A stretch of DNA of 64,000 bases, taken from the NCBI GenBank assembly GCA_019096065.1, contig JAGUCH010000006.1, positions 3,430,001 through 3,494,000 of the forward strand, given 5' to 3'. Made by a program: the position numbers and the translations under genes. The notes under the pieces were generated by a model. That model was given only the letters and a program-made list of their open reading frames with translations, searched no databases and was not told the origin of the DNA. The stretch is from Paracyclopina nana. Taxonomy: Eukaryota > Arthropoda > Copepoda > Cyclopoida > Cyclopettidae. Below, in pieces: positions 11,277 to 23,929 of this stretch (positions are counted from its first letter, which is position 1; every line of letters begins with the position of its first letter).

Positions 11277-12205
11277 TCTGCAAGAAAAAAGGCACTACAA
11301 GTTACACACATATGTTGCTGCTGCTGCCTGGTGGGGATTCATGTGTAGGAAACTTTCAAGTTGCTAAGCCGCGCATTGCGGAATGTGGGTCACGCGAATT
11401 CTCCCAATATCTTGGCACTCAATGAAGCCTCGTTTCCCTCATGGTTTTGCCTACCTGTAGAATTTGGGAATTTGAAGGTATGGTCGCGGCCTGCAACTGT
11501 AGAATCGCAATTATGCCTGCTGCGTTCTATTATATGTACACGTTGTGCAACGGTAGTGGCCACAAAAGGACTGGGTCCACACTTGGCTGAAGTTTCTCGG
11601 CAACTGGATTCATGTCTGAAGATCCCGTACGTCTTCGGAGAAACCCGGCAACGGGCGTTGGCCGATCGCACGCCTCCCTCGGGCCCTCTCAGGTGAAGGA
11701 GGAATTTCTAAAAGGGAACCACTTGGACCCCTACCCTTTCCAAGCGTTTTTCACCTCAGCATATAAAAGAAACAAAGCAGCACATTCTTCCCTATTTTCA
11801 AATAAAAAAGCTAATTTCAGCCATGCATGAAAATTTAGCGTTTGATTAAATGATGGCCTTTTATACCTAAAAAACATCTCTTCAACTGCGGTATGGTCGA
11901 TTAGAGTAGAGGCGAATATTGGAGACTTCAACGCGTGTCAAGATCTCGGTCAAATGTGAATGTAGGTCAACCTCTATGCTACGATGCAGCCTGTGTAAGG
12001 TGGTTTGTGCGCATGCAGAGATATTTCGAGTCGGAGCGACGCGCAAAGCAACTCGGTGATTTTCGGCCGGAATTCCCCCATGTGCAACGACGTCGCCGTC
12101 GTACTCGTACGGTTGGTGGGGAAAGAAGCAAAGCTGAAGCAATGAACTCGATTGACTTTCTCTAGGCGTGGAGCATTGCAATGAATGAAGTAAATTCGCT
12201 ATATT
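11277..12205. other. Intergenic, nothing recognised
   Basis: Contains the presumed 5' exon and promoter of the YGSP-repeat gene and the 3' flank of the MFS gene. The reading frames on both strands overlap each other and show no domain. Confidence 0.4.
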
Positions 12206-14164
12206 TCAGTCGAGGCTGCTGTATTCCTGGTGCCTCCGACCTCGCACCGAGGTCATCACAGCCTCTATCGAGTCCACAATGATCATGAGAACGTACAGGC
12301 AGAAGAAGACCAGTGTTGTGGAACGGAAGCCCTCAGATTGAACCAGAACTCCGGCCACAGTGGGCCCCACAAAGTTGCCCAACGAAAAGGCACTCAGCCA
12401 CACTCCTAAAATCATGCAAATATTTATTGCACATCGGGTTTTTTTATTTTATCATTTCACCTGAAATCATGACGTATGTGTTGATGTCGTCAGCAAAACC
12501 CATATCGAGAACTCTTCGTTGGGCCCGGCTGAAACTGGAGACCACCATGCAAGAATAGGCGAAACCTGCCAAAGCCATCATTCCCTATAGGTAGATATTG
12601 TGCTGTAGAACGCAAGCATGGTGAAATTATGACCAACACAGTTCATGGGAAACGACCGAAATAGTTTTACCAGGAAATAGGCACGATAAGTGAAGCAGGA
12701 ACCAAAGAAGAATGCAAGGGAAATATATATATTGAGAAGTGGTTTTTGGAGGTGGTCATCGTCATGCATTTTACTTTTGCCACTTGTTTTTCTTCAACGT
12801 GATAATTGCAGAAAGAGAAACAGCATTCATCAGAGCTAGACCAGTTTTCTTTTTTGCCTCGTCCACAAGAAATTGGAAGAAGAATAGATTTCCCACAGCT
12901 AAAGCTGAATATTTTGCAGAAAAGTGAAAATGTCTGATTCAAGCACAAAGCATAATACCTCGGTAATTTGCACTTGCTGGCTTTGCAAAAAAGTTTAGCA
13001 GCTTTTAGTTTTTGGCTGGCACTATACAACTATCGAGGCGGGCAAGATTGTGAGTGCGGTTTTTTTTGGCTTACCTGAACCAGGCTCTTGTAAGGCTCCA
13101 GGCCTAAAAATGGGAGGGGTCCAATGAAGAAGAAAGATACGAGGAAAAGTGTGTTGCCCAGCAGTGAGAACAAGATGGGGTGGCCAAATTTGTCGATGGA
13201 CTGAAAAGGCAAATCGCAACATTGTTTATGATTGGGGTCACGCGCAACCTCCCACGCAATATTTTTTTTTTTTCGATGCTTACCGCTCCAAAAAGAAGAT
13301 TGCCAAGCATGTAGCAGCAACCAAAGACCAAAAACGACACTCCAACGTCCACTGTGGAAGCCCCTGCAAATTTTAAATGAGGCTCCAGCATCGATTCAAG
13401 CATTCCATTGCCACACAGTGCAGCAAAAAGGTCTGCAAATGGCAGCAGTAGGGTCAACGATGTAAAAATGGACCTCATTCTGGAAGTAATAGCAAATACA
13501 TAAAAAGGAAAAATTACAGTTTCTTAAGTGCAGACCTTAGCTGAGTGTCTGATCCAGGCTCTTCGTTGTTGGGAGTGACTGGAAGATCAGGAATGGAGAA
13601 TGCAAGGCAAATCGACAATACAGTGCTGATACTGCCAACCACCAGAAAGGGCAGCATGAATCCTCCACCTTCATAAAGGGCAGCTCCCACGCCAGGGCCA
13701 AGCATGTACCCCAGTCCAAAGCAAGTTTGAGTCCACGACATGATTTTGGCCACTTTGTTTGGGAAAATCTTCATAAGTATGCCAAGTGCTGAGCTCCAGG
13801 CCATCGAAGTGCCCAGGCCTTCGAGAAACCTGAGCAAGTAGGACAGGCCTATAAAGGCCCCAGTGGTCGTGAGGTAGGGTAGGAAGGCAAATAGGAAGCC
13901 AGAGACACCTTGTAGCACAGCTCCACAGTTGAAGCACAATTTGGGCCCAATTTTGGGCCCGTACTTGCCGAAGAGCGGGCTGAAGAGGAACAGGGAGAGA
14001 TTCGCGATTCCAAACACGAACCCGTATTCTGCTGGGGTGGCCCCCATTTTTTCAGCCTCCGAGGGGTAGAAGGGAGGCTGGAGTGAGATGAGCAGGCCCA
14101 AAGCTATGTACACCGCAGATATGTTGACTGACAGGGTGATGTAGTGACATTTGGAAAGCTCCAT
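12206..14164 (-). CDS. MFS transporter, SLC18B1-like
   Basis: Five minus-strand exons, 14164-13536, 13479-13284, 13200-13075, 12584-12461 and 12405-12206, join in phase to give 424 aa, a normal MFS length. Exon 1 encodes six hydrophobic segments, including the motif-A-like loop SPLFGKYGPKIGPK between TM2 and TM3 and the motif-C-like GYMLGPGVGAALYE in TM5. The remaining exons supply the second half (FGCCYMLGNLLFGA, LGNFVGPTVAGVLV). The pattern, including the opening ALGLLISLQPPFYPSEAEKMG, is that of SLC18B1 (VPAT-like) transporters, which export polyamines or amines from cytosol to vesicle. The substrate here is inferred from family only. The start is the first true ATG, giving MELSKCHYITLS. 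Neighbouring genes are unrelated. Confidence 0.9.
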
Positions 14165-15627
14165 CCTCAACTCCAGCTACGAATAGGATACTCTAGCTTG
14201 TTTTATAGCACCCGCACTTTCGTATTGTACTGTAGTAGCGTGATGCAGATTGTTGCCTAGAATCTATATACCCTACATTTATTGCAAAAAGTGTTTTGAT
14301 GCATCTCTAAGGATATGGCATGAAACAACGTCATAGATGAAAATGTACCAATATTTCAAAGCTTTTTATTTAAAAGGCTTGGAAAAATGCGATGAATGGG
14401 TTTCAATATCTGAGCTTTTAGCAATATCAAGTGGCGACAGACTGCATTTTTTTAAGGCCACGTCAATCAAGCATGATTTTGGCAGATTTGGAAGAATCAA
14501 GTTTAGCTGTGGAAAATCCAAGTGCGTTACTACGACGTACTTACAATAAATCCTCTGCATTTGAACCAGGTTATTTCGATAATTTTTTCTCTCCCATTTT
14601 TAAACGGATTCTTACTGGTACAAAATAATTAAGGAAATATGTATCAAAATAACATAACTTTTTTATCAGTAAAAATCAGTCTCTAATTCATTGCAAATGA
14701 ACGGTAAGTGCTAAAATTAATTCTTTGGTTAGCCAAAAGTTTTGAAACGGCTCATTTTTCGCTGATAATCAATTAGCCCTATCATTGCTTAAGTCAGTTG
14801 CGGTACTTACAAATTAAACGATTGGCAGCACACGACTGACACAGTAATTTTTTTCCTTCTCGTCTTTTCGCTGCTTTTTGAGCAAAACTTGAAACTCTTC
14901 TGGCCGAGATCTATTATGGACATTGTTTACAACAAGTTTTGTGTCAAACTGCTCAAATGTTTCACAATTCGCCGCGTCTGCTGGAGGGGAAACAGTTCCG
15001 GTTTTTCTGACTACATTTACATAAATAGAGAAAATCCCAAGTGAAAGCATCTTGCGAAAATACTCGATGGATTGGCGAATTGAGAATGAATGGCAGCTTA
15101 GTTTTTTAGGGGAAATTTCAACTTGAAAGACAACTTGAAAGTCACGTGACCAGATCGATAACACTGAATTTCTTTTTGAAATTCACACACATCAACATCA
15201 TGAAACGTCAAATTTCAAATCCTGTACGCAAGAAACTTATATCTCTTTTTGTGCGAGTGCCAACAGAGAAAAAGTGGAATAATGGCCAATGAAAAACACA
15301 CATCCAGGCATTTGATACGTGTTTTTATTCATTTCATTTGCCAGAGAGAATTCATGTTAAGTGTGTTTAAAACAGCATTATAGTCATTCATAATAATAAT
15401 AATAATAATAATAATTGATTTTTTTGATAGATCACAGCAACACACTGATATTAAGTGGGGGATTGGTTGTAGTAGAAGTATACGTACATGAAGCGTAAGT
15501 CGTCAGGCTGATAATCTGATACTTTTCTGTTCTCAAAAAGGCACGATTTTCCCTTTTCTGTTATCTTGAAGTCGAAAGAACTTGGCTTGTAATAATATAG
15601 GATTATTTGTGTGTGTGTAGTAGCCCT
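14165..15627. other. Intergenic, possible unidentified minus-strand exons
   Basis: A minus-strand frame at 15164-14814 (116 codons) is followed by a consensus donor (gtaagt). A terminal-exon-like frame ends near 14366 just before an AATAAA-like signal, after an acceptor ttttccacag. I could not join them into one frame or assign a family, so I do not call a gene. Confidence 0.3.
15391..15415. repeat. (TAA)n microsatellite
   Basis: An uninterrupted run of about eight TAA/AAT trinucleotides downstream of the phosphatase gene. Confidence 0.9.
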
Positions 15628-18600
15628 CTATAAGTACTCTTGCTTTCGCTGAAAATGTGGGGGAGGATCTCGAGCTCCAACAGGCTTCAAATCGAGTCTT
15701 TCAGGGTATCCTGAAAAATAATAAATGCTCATAGCTTTTTTTCTTCGATTTATCAAGAAATGAATCTCAGTTTTATGTAATGGCGTCAATTTTTGACAAT
15801 GATGTGTCACAGTACGCATATCAATTTCACATGTCGTTGAATTAAAAATAATACGGTCATGCGAACAAATGAACTGTCATAAGAAACGTAAACAGTGGAC
15901 AAAAACTTTGAAGTCGTTACATATGAAAAAAAGGAAGTATGTAACAACACAACATACAAGTTACGACGAGTGGCAATGAGGGTAAAAAGCAATCATACCA
16001 TATGGAAAGGAAGATCGATTCGTGTCAGCTCCAGGTACTGTCAAAGGTATCAGAGCAGGTGATTGCTCACCAAGGCTAGGCCTTTTGGAGCTCATCACGG
16101 CCTCATGTTTGGGCGAGGTGCGTATGTACCCTGAAACCACTCTCGGAGGCTCTTGATGAGCCACAACTGAGGTCAGCCTTGACTTGAGGTTGGTGGCCAC
16201 TCCAGAGATCACACCCATGGCTCGCGTTTTCAGAGGCCGCGGCATTTGAGGTGAGGCCACGGCAGAACTGCCAGCGCTTCCAGACACTAAAAATAGCAGA
16301 AAAAATGCAATTTAAAACCGTGAACATAATGTTATGGAAAAGTTACTATTACATCTAGCGGTGTGGCCCTGCATTGTGGCCGCAATGGCATCCACGTCTA
16401 CGTCAAAGTCACGGCCTAGCCTCACCGAGGTCACGTTTCTCGTGGGTGGAGATGACTCTGCAAGAATGATACAAAATGCACAAATTGAGCACGGTGAAAC
16501 CTATTATAAAAGTATGCTGTGGTATTGCAAGAAAAAATAATTGAACCAACCTGTGGCTAGGGGCTCGCTAAAAGAATGCGAGTGCTTGAATTCCGACAGC
16601 CGCGAAAAATCACCGCAGCTATATCGGTTTGAGGCCATTTTAGTGGAGGTGCGTGTCCTTGGCATTACCAGGTCGTCTGTAGAGTGTGCAGTTAGTAGTA
16701 GTATGAAAAGCAATATATGCATTAAAAATAGAAGGAGGTGGAGGAAAAAGATCACATGCAGCTGTGTGTGTGTGTGTGACGAAAATCCCCATTAGCTGTG
16801 AAAAATACTGTATGGATTCTGGGCTCAAAAACCAGGTCGCATGCTCTTAAGCACTTTAATAAAAAGTCAAAGATTTTACCTTTGATCCTGAATTGAACAT
16901 TAGCATAGTCGTGAGAGGAGGAAGCAACTTTCATCGATGATGGCGGAGGAGGCTGAACATAGGGAGGCGGAGGCCCTTTGCCGTTGCTCGAGAGGCTGCT
17001 TGTGAGGCTGCTACTCGAGTTCTGCTTTCGCAAAACCTGGCTGACCAGACTGACTGACTGCAATTGCTCAGAAGCTCTTTTGACATTTGCGTACACCGGA
17101 GATTCAAACCATATCGACTCGTAAGCCTTTTTCTCCTCTTCGGCATCAGTGGCCTCGAAAGAGGCCGAGGACTTCTTTTCAACAGCCTCACGAAAACTGT
17201 TTCTCCTTTCACGAGTAGGCTTGACATTATTTAACGAGGCTTCGCTCAGCTTCCTCTGGGCTAAAGCTACCATGTCTCCAATTTTGCTGGCCTCACGCTC
17301 AGCCTCGTCAAATGAGGCCATCATGAGGCTGCTCGCTCTATTCTCGTCACTGGTGCTAGATGTACTCGAGTTTTGATGCACGATCGACCTTTTAGGCTTG
17401 GGAGGCGGAAGTTGCACATCATGCTGCTGTTGCGGTGGCTTCTGGAGCTGAGGAGAACCTTTGACCTCGAGGTCCTCGTTGGCGATTGACTTCATTGATT
17501 TACTGCGTTTGATGGGTAACAAAGGCTTGCTCAACTTCTCTGGAGGTTTCTCCAGGCTGTTGAAGTTAAACTGAGGCTCACTTGATACGGCACGGCTGAT
17601 TTTTCGGTCAAGTGAGCTGGGAACACTTTTAGAGGACGACACCTCGAGCAGGTTGACTTCGAGGTCAGCGGAGGACGACTTATTTTGCTGGAAGAATGCC
17701 TTTATCTTTTTTATCGACGGTCGCCTAAGCAACTGAGAGGTGGTCGTAGGAATTGATGCCACTGAGGTTGCCACAGCGGCAGCAGCCTCGTTGTTGTTCT
17801 CGTTGCTTTCCAGCTTCCAGTTTCCTCTTTCGTCCTGGGTGAGCTTAAGAGCTCCTCGCTTAAACTTTGGAGGCTCGAACAATTTGAACTCAGTCTGGGG
17901 CTGCTTGGGTGACAGCTTCGGTGGAGGCTCAGGGGGTTTCTCCTCAACTACTTCAGCCTCCTCGTGCTTCTCATCTTTCACTAAGACGGTTTCGTAGTCA
18001 TTGTTGTCATCATTGAGGATTGGGTGGCCGTCATCGTCGACGTTCTCATAGGGATGCGAGTCGATGACTCGAAGCTGCTCAAGGAAAAGCTCCTTCACGG
18101 CCCTGTAAAACGAACTTATGTGAGAATTCTTGCTATAGGTTGTGTTGGCAAATCATTTACCTGTGAACAAGGACGTACTGATCTACAGTTTGCACCATGG
18201 CTACGCGTTGCCTTCGCATATCTTTCACAAGCTCGAAGAGGCTAAAATCCGAGGTCAGCTTGCCAGTCCTCAGGAGGCCCCAAATGAAGTCGATAGCACA
18301 AATGGTCCCCGTTCTCCCACACCCGGCTGAACAATGGACAAGAACGGGAAGGGTCTCCGAGGCCTGGCAGTCGCGGATCAGCCTGACCATTTCAAGCAGA
18401 GGCTTCACTTGGTTGGGAATGCCATGATCGGGCCATGCACCATAGTGAAACTGGCACACGGTGCGCTCGTTCTCCACGTCGTTTTCCTTCCACTTGAGCC
18501 TCATTGTGCGCACGAGGAAATCCGGACAAATGTCCCTCGACTTCAGGAGCTGGATGAAGTATTTGCCAAACTGAGCCTCAACTTCCGGATCATCGGGCCA

Positions 18601-19314
18601 GTACTTCTCGCACTTGTGCTTGCCGGCCTCTTGCTCGTTGCACGCCATAACGATCACTTGCACTTCGGTCTCGACAATCATCCGCCAGAAATCGTTGACG
18701 GTGTGCGGTAGCGGGCCTTGGCTGGCAATGTACGCGTTGCTTCCAGAAGCTCCTTTGATGTAGTTGGCGTTGATGTAGTCCGAGCCTGGAACGCCCGGAT
18801 ACTCGGACAAGAGGACGCGGCTGTAGTCGAACGGCAGGATATCCTTGTATCTGTTTTTCTTGCGGTTGACCTCCTTCTCGCCCTCCGAGCTGGCGTACTC
18901 TGACCTGAGGCTGTCACTGAAGCTCTTGAGAGCGGCGAACTCCTTATCATAGGCGTCATCCTTCTCTTCTTTGCCCTGTAGTAAACAAACCAATACATTT
19001 CCGCCAAATGAGAGGGCGTCAAACCCAGTAATAAATAAACACTTGAAATTCCGCCAAATGAGCGAGCGCAATAAAAAAGTAAACAGATCGAGCAATAGAC
19101 GCGGTTTTCGTACCCCGAGCGCGTCGTAGCTCGCGAGTGAAAATGTAAACAAAGTTTATACCCAGGGCCCCTTGTCGTTGACAATTGTGTCGAGGTGGAG
19201 GTCGTTGTTGATCCTCCTGGCCTCGAGATCCTCCACGTGGTTGAGGAAGTTCTGTAGCACCGTTTTCAAGGGGAGGCGGCCGCTGGGGCCATCCTCGTCT
19301 TGAGTGTCTCTCAT
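15628..19314 (-). CDS. PTP-PEST family cytosolic protein tyrosine phosphatase (PTPN12/18/22-like)
   Basis: Seven exons, 19314-19162, 18975-18161, 18102-16880, 16676-16551, 16457-16353, 16286-15999 and 15710-15628, all with consistent phases, give 930 aa. Exon 2 holds almost the whole catalytic domain: KNRYKDILPFDYSR and the substrate-binding DYINANYIKG. The WPD loop is WPDHGIP (about residue 229) and the active-site loop VHCSAGCGRTGT (about 262), with the Q-loop VQTVDQY after it. CSAGCGRTG, with Cys where most PTPs have Val, is characteristic of the PEST subfamily. A long Ser/Pro/Lys-rich tail follows. The last exon encodes LKPVGARDPPPHF, matching the C-terminal homology (CTH) motif through which these enzymes bind PSTPIP-type adaptors. 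Known relatives dephosphorylate Cas and other adhesion and immune adaptors in the cytosol. YENV and YETV motifs in the tail may be phosphotyrosine sites. Confidence 0.94.
16765..16781. repeat. (TG)n microsatellite in PTP-PEST intron
   Basis: About eight TG dinucleotides within the intron between coding exons 3 and 4 of the phosphatase gene. Confidence 0.8.
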
Positions 19315-19720
19315 GTTAGGTCAAAGCGGCCGTCAAAGTCATGCTTTTCACGAGGACGTCGAGGTAAAAAACCTAAAAAGTAGTGTTGTCTTCTCTCTGA
19401 ACAGTGTTAGCTGCTGCTGCTGATTCCAAAATGCTACGGCCGCTAAATTCACCTGCCAAAGCCTTAGCCCAACAAGAGTTCACCTTTGCTGCTACTGTAC
19501 TGTGTTGCAGCTATCTGGAGAGCTCCGAAGTAGAGGAGCGACCCGGCATGAACTTGGACCAAGCCGACCTGGCACGACGCTTGGAACCGGCGCGAAATTT
19601 CAAAGCATAGCATCAGCTCTTTTTTCGAGACATTGAAATTGAATACTTTAATCTGCAATCCTTGCGTGTCATGTTCAGCTAAATTTGTCGTATTTTCGTG
19701 GCATTCACCGATCATTTTTT
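19315..19720. other. Intergenic, presumed phosphatase promoter
   Basis: Separates the start of the phosphatase gene from the end of the next minus-strand gene. It is locally GC-rich near 19430-19590. No gene or repeat recognised. Confidence 0.4.
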
Positions 19721-21121
19721 TTACAGTTTATTCCACCGTGTTGAGATGAGATGAACGCCAGCCCAATCGATGATGAAGTCAATGACAGATTTGGCACTGT
19801 ATCCAAGTAAAAGTCCCATGAAGCTACCAGCATCAGCTAATACTTTGGAGAAACCATGAATGAAGTACGAATCAATGACAGTTACTTGCGAAGTAGGAAC
19901 GAAAAAACATATCATCAGAGGCTCTAAAAAAGGAACTGCTGTTATAAGCCATTTTCAAAGGGGTACGTTAATTCATCAAGTAAAGGAGACCTTCAGTGGT
20001 AAGTATGGATTGTCCCAAGCTTTTCGACCTATTCATTCTTCCTGTATGCATCGTATCGTAGAATTGACGCTTGACATCAAATGTGCGCAGTTTGCATGGC
20101 ATCTCACATTCGCTCTTTTTCAAAAGCTTCAACTCTCCGGATTCGGACAGCTCTTGAAAAAACGTTAGGAACTTTTCGTAGTCCTCATCAGCGAGACAGG
20201 CTCTAAGTGATAGATTTACGCTGTTCCAGGGCAATTTGCAACCGACTTGCCGTTCCATCCAACTATGCAAGCAAGTGTTAAATTCTTTGGGACTTGTATT
20301 TTTAGAACAGGGCTTTCTGTGAGACGAGACTTCGGTTATCACTTTCCTATTCATTGCAAAGCTGTGAGCTGGTGCTACATCGTCCATACGAATCGGTTTA
20401 ACCTGTTACTCAAATTAAAAATAGTAGCAATATACTTTCCATTTGATTGTTTGCTTCACTGACCTCCTTCCCAATGAGCAAAACCGTCTTTCCAAGAATG
20501 TCTTTATCCGTATTAAAAGTTAAATTCGGCGGTGATACCGATATAGTTAGGAAATGGAGCTCGGACATGTCCACTAAAAAGTAAGCCGCGTACTTGAATC
20601 CAATTCGTGTCTGTTTTTGTGGCGTGTAAGACACACATGTTGAAATTGTTTTAAAAGTTTCATCAGCGTCAATCATCAAGGAATTTTCAATTTCCGCATC
20701 TTGGCCAATGCCTCCATCAACTCCTGGAACATGCGTTATCCTAGGATACGATGAAACCAATTTTGGCCTCCATTTATTTTTTAGAAATTGCAAAATACGT
20801 GACATTCTCTGTGAGCTGATGAAGAATTCCCTTGAGAAAGGGTCGCTCAAGGGAGTTTTGGTATGCTTTTGTGATATTAATGTCACTGCTATTAATGCTG
20901 CGAAGCCCACAAAATGTTAGAGTAGGAAAATCGAAACTGGAGCTTTCTTCCGTTTTCATCGCAACTCCCACTGAAAAATTCCTAGCTTTATCATTTGAAA
21001 AAAAGTATTTCAGCGGTTGTAAATTACCTTCACCCAATGTGTAGCTTGCAAAGGATTCTGAGCAGGCATACACAAACAGACCACCTAGAAAAATAGCAAA
21101 AAAAATTTTGAGGCCAAGCAT
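19721..21121 (-). pseudogene. Divergent degenerin/ENaC-family channel with a one-base frameshift
   Basis: Exons 21121-20464, 20402-19991 and 19923-19721 have good splice sites but sum to 1273 nt, one base too many for a continuous frame. The frame changes at a run of six A on the minus strand (20777-20782 on the plus). Before it the protein reads HQLTENVTYFAISK, and after it NKWRPKLVSSYPRITHVPG in another frame. Start features are a hydrophobic segment (LKIFFAIFLGGLFVYACSES), then FPTLTFCGLRSI as in ENaC extracellular starts. The end, AGSFMGLLLGYSAKSVIDFI, carries the G-x-S filter and TM2 of the ASC family. Family members are trimeric sodium channels. The shift may be a real null allele, an assembly error or a polymorphism. 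An upstream exon for the cytosolic N-terminus (His-Gly motif) was not found. Confidence 0.72.
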
Positions 21122-21782
21122 TTAGAGTTTATTTTGACAATGAATGCGGCTTTTTGCTTAGTAATGATTCAGTTGATAACAATAATTCACTGGTTTAACA
21201 ATGAGCAAAGGCGATTCCTCTTGGAAAGGCATATTTGGTTACGCCTGCGGAAAGTCAACACTCGAGTTCCAATGCCATTTATTTCTTAATTATGCTCATT
21301 CAACATTGAAGAGAAGTTGAATATTTGAATATTACAAGATCGCATGCAGGCTCCTATCAATTTTTACAAGTTTAAGAATGCTAAAAAACATATGTGTACA
21401 TTTTCCTATCATCGAGAATCATGCGAAGAGTTTTTGTTCGGTGAGAAATATAGGAAAAAATGTTTTTGTTGAGGGGGCTATGCCTCTTTTTAAAATTCGT
21501 TCGTGGCTTAAAAAAGCGCTCTTTTCTTTCTATTTTTAAAAATCCTCTCTTTGCTATTTAACAACCTGCTGTGCTAGCGCTAGAATTAATTAAACACTAA
21601 TCATTAAAACGAACCTGCAACATTTTAAGGCTTGTTACTGACTACATCTTGCCTTCGATCATTCATTAATAAGAAAACCAATTCAACTGATTGTTCTTAC
21701 GGCATAAGTAAGTATTTTCAATTCATACTGCTCATCAATCAATATGTGTAGCAATGTAATTTATTTCAAAAACAGAAGGGAC

Positions 21783-22012
21783 TAAGGCCCTACCCAACTG
21801 TGACATTATTAACAAAATATCGTGCGGTATCATACTGATATTTGCAAATATCAGGAATTTGTAAATTAACTTTCCTGATTTTGACTTCGGAATCGGTCTA
21901 ATGGCGCCAAAAGCCATCCTACACTATTGTCAATATAATTAGTTTTTCGGCATTTCTCGCCAATATTTTGCCAAAATATCAGTTATAATAAGCAGGTGAA
22001 CCCAGTCCTAAC
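21783..22012. mobile_element. MITE family C (TTA-type), degenerate copy
   Basis: About 230 bp, strongly similar to 62276-62500 and to the reverse of 29166-29387. All share gatatttgcaaatatc, ttttgacttcggaatcg and gccaaaagccatcc. The inverted ends GGCCCTGTTCAC/GTGAACAGGCC have diverged here (ggccctacccaac, aagcaggtgaaccc). It carries no coding capacity. Confidence 0.8.
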
Positions 22013-22118
22013 AATCAAGTGTTTTTTTAAATTCACAGACGTTTGCATATTGCTGAAATAGAAAAGCAATGGAGATTACAAATACGATACATGCATATTT
22101 CGCAGTTACCTCGGCATT

Positions 22119-23584
22119 ATGGAAAATAATAGAAATACAAACCTTATACCTCTAGTTTTGATGATGGTTTTAGTCTTATTTTTAACATCCAGCGTTACAA
22201 GACGAGACGACCAATTCATGTACTTAATTAGATCTACATTTCAAAATTATAGTGTAGCTTTACAGGCAAAGACACATTATCAAGAGGTAAGCATTCAATT
22301 TGATTCTTTACTTAAAAACTTTACCCAACTCCCTACAGACAGCTTCTTGGACAGCTAACAATAGCAACCAGCTGAAGGATATAAAACAAAGCACATCAAC
22401 AAAAGATCAAGGCTTGATAAATGAAGCCAAATCATCACATCCAGATTCTAAAGTTTTATCAACATCAGATTCACTTAATGCGGAGGTAACCGGTACAGTT
22501 AGTTGTAGTAGTTGTAAAAGCACACTTATTATTGTTCCAGATGAAATCTTGGATAGAAAAGAAAGATAAGCAGCAGCAAGAACTCAGGCAACATATTCAT
22601 GATGTTTGCAAAACACTAAATCTTTCAAATGAATTAACTTGGCCACATCCAATATTAATTGATAACTGGCACAACATATTTGCTTGCATGAATGCTAAGG
22701 TAATACTAATGAGTAGAAATAGTTTTTCAAAGAGTTCTACAATTCCTCCTTTACAGGTAGGCACTAATGGGTAAAAGTAGATTTTTTTAAAGTGTTCATC
22801 AATCTCTTTTTAATAGGTTGGCACAACTTCATGGATGTTCCATTTTAAAACTCTCATTGGAAAAAAAGCATCTTTGCCAAAAAATGCTGAAATTCATGGT
22901 GCAATTTATTCTTTATTATCAAGGCGGCACTTTTTCCCCCATGACAAAAGTGACTGGCTTACTTTTTTGAGTAATCACAGCTTTTTCTCCTTTTCTTTTG
23001 TAAGACATCCATTTGACAGAATAGTGTCAGCATATTTGAACAAAATTGTGGATAAGTATATTCCAACAGCCGATAATGTAAAGCATGCAGAGCCTTGTGT
23101 CAGAGAAATTTGGAGAATGACAAAAGGGAATGTAACTTTTCCCAACTTCTTGAAAGGGATCATTGATCAAAGAAAGGCAAAGAAATTCAACAGACATTGG
23201 GCCCGCTATATTGACAAATGTCATTATTGCCATATAAATTATGACATTATTGGAAAGGCTGAAACATTTGCCGAAGATGTTCAGTAAGCCATTAGAGTGA
23301 AATATCCCTTGACCGAAAATTTGACTCAGTCAACACAATATTTTAGGCATGTTTTGCTTAAGGGAAATCTCACCAATGACATACCGGTAGAAGCTGCTGA
23401 CCTGCACTTTCAGCAAAGCTCATTGAGTAAATCTAATGAAAAACCCAAACTTCATGGAAAGCCATTGGAAAGAACAATAAGTTATTTCAAAGAAAATAAC
23501 ATAACCCAGAACACAATTGATGCCCTTTTTGAGGTCTACAAGCCGGACTTTCTCCTTTTTAATTACTCACTTGAGGGATTCTGA
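22119..23584 (+). CDS. HNK-1/CHST-type carbohydrate sulfotransferase, copy 1
   Basis: Exons 22119-22286, 22339-22485, 22541-22699, 22817-23283 and 23347-23584 join in phase to give 392 aa. A short cytosolic N-terminus is followed by one membrane anchor (LIPLVLMMVLVLFLTS), the type II Golgi topology of this family. The PAPS-binding 5'-PSB loop spans an exon junction (K|VGTTSWMFHFKTL) and the 3'-PB motif is FSFVRHPFDRIVSAY. CHYCHINYDIIGKAETF is the conserved Cys-containing block before the C-terminus. It belongs to the Sulfotransfer_2 family (HNK-1ST, CHST8-14). It should transfer sulfate from PAPS to a glycan in the Golgi, but the acceptor is unknown. It is near-identical in its core to the minus-strand copy at 36.6-38.7 kb, with the same exon lengths except the first. 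Codon use is AT-rich. Confidence 0.92.
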
Positions 23585-23920
23585 GCAGAATTGACGACAA
23601 AACTTTATGAATGAGAATTATAAATCACTTTTCACCAAGACATACTGTCCACTGAATCTCATTTCTCATCTAAAGTGTTAGTAAGTAAGCGAGTAGGTCC
23701 TCAAATTTTTTTTTTCTGACAATTACATTCATATTTATATTTTTGGCCTCTACTAGTTTTCCTGGAGCTATGTGAAAAGGAGCAAAACTGCTAAGGGTTT
23801 CTCGATACTTAAGGGCCACTGACTGGCTCCCTTGAAGAATCCATTCAGTAGACCCGAGAGCTTTCTGAAAACGTTATGGGCCATTTGGAAGGTCTACCCT
23901 TAGGTAATAACTGTACCTAA
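23585..23920. repeat. 3' flank of sulfotransferase copy 1, arm of an inverted duplication
   Basis: The sequence downstream of the stop (for example ttcttcaagggagccagtca read in reverse, ending near 23915) reappears inverted at about 36305-36623, next to sulfotransferase copy 2. The duplication unit therefore included at least 300 bp of 3' flank as well as the gene. Confidence 0.85.
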
Positions 23921-23929
23921 GGGTTTTGC

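Noticed and set aside
14814..15164. 116-codon minus-strand frame next to a donor site
   Set aside because: Stops before the donor in its own frame; I could not link it to the terminal-exon-like sequence near 14366.
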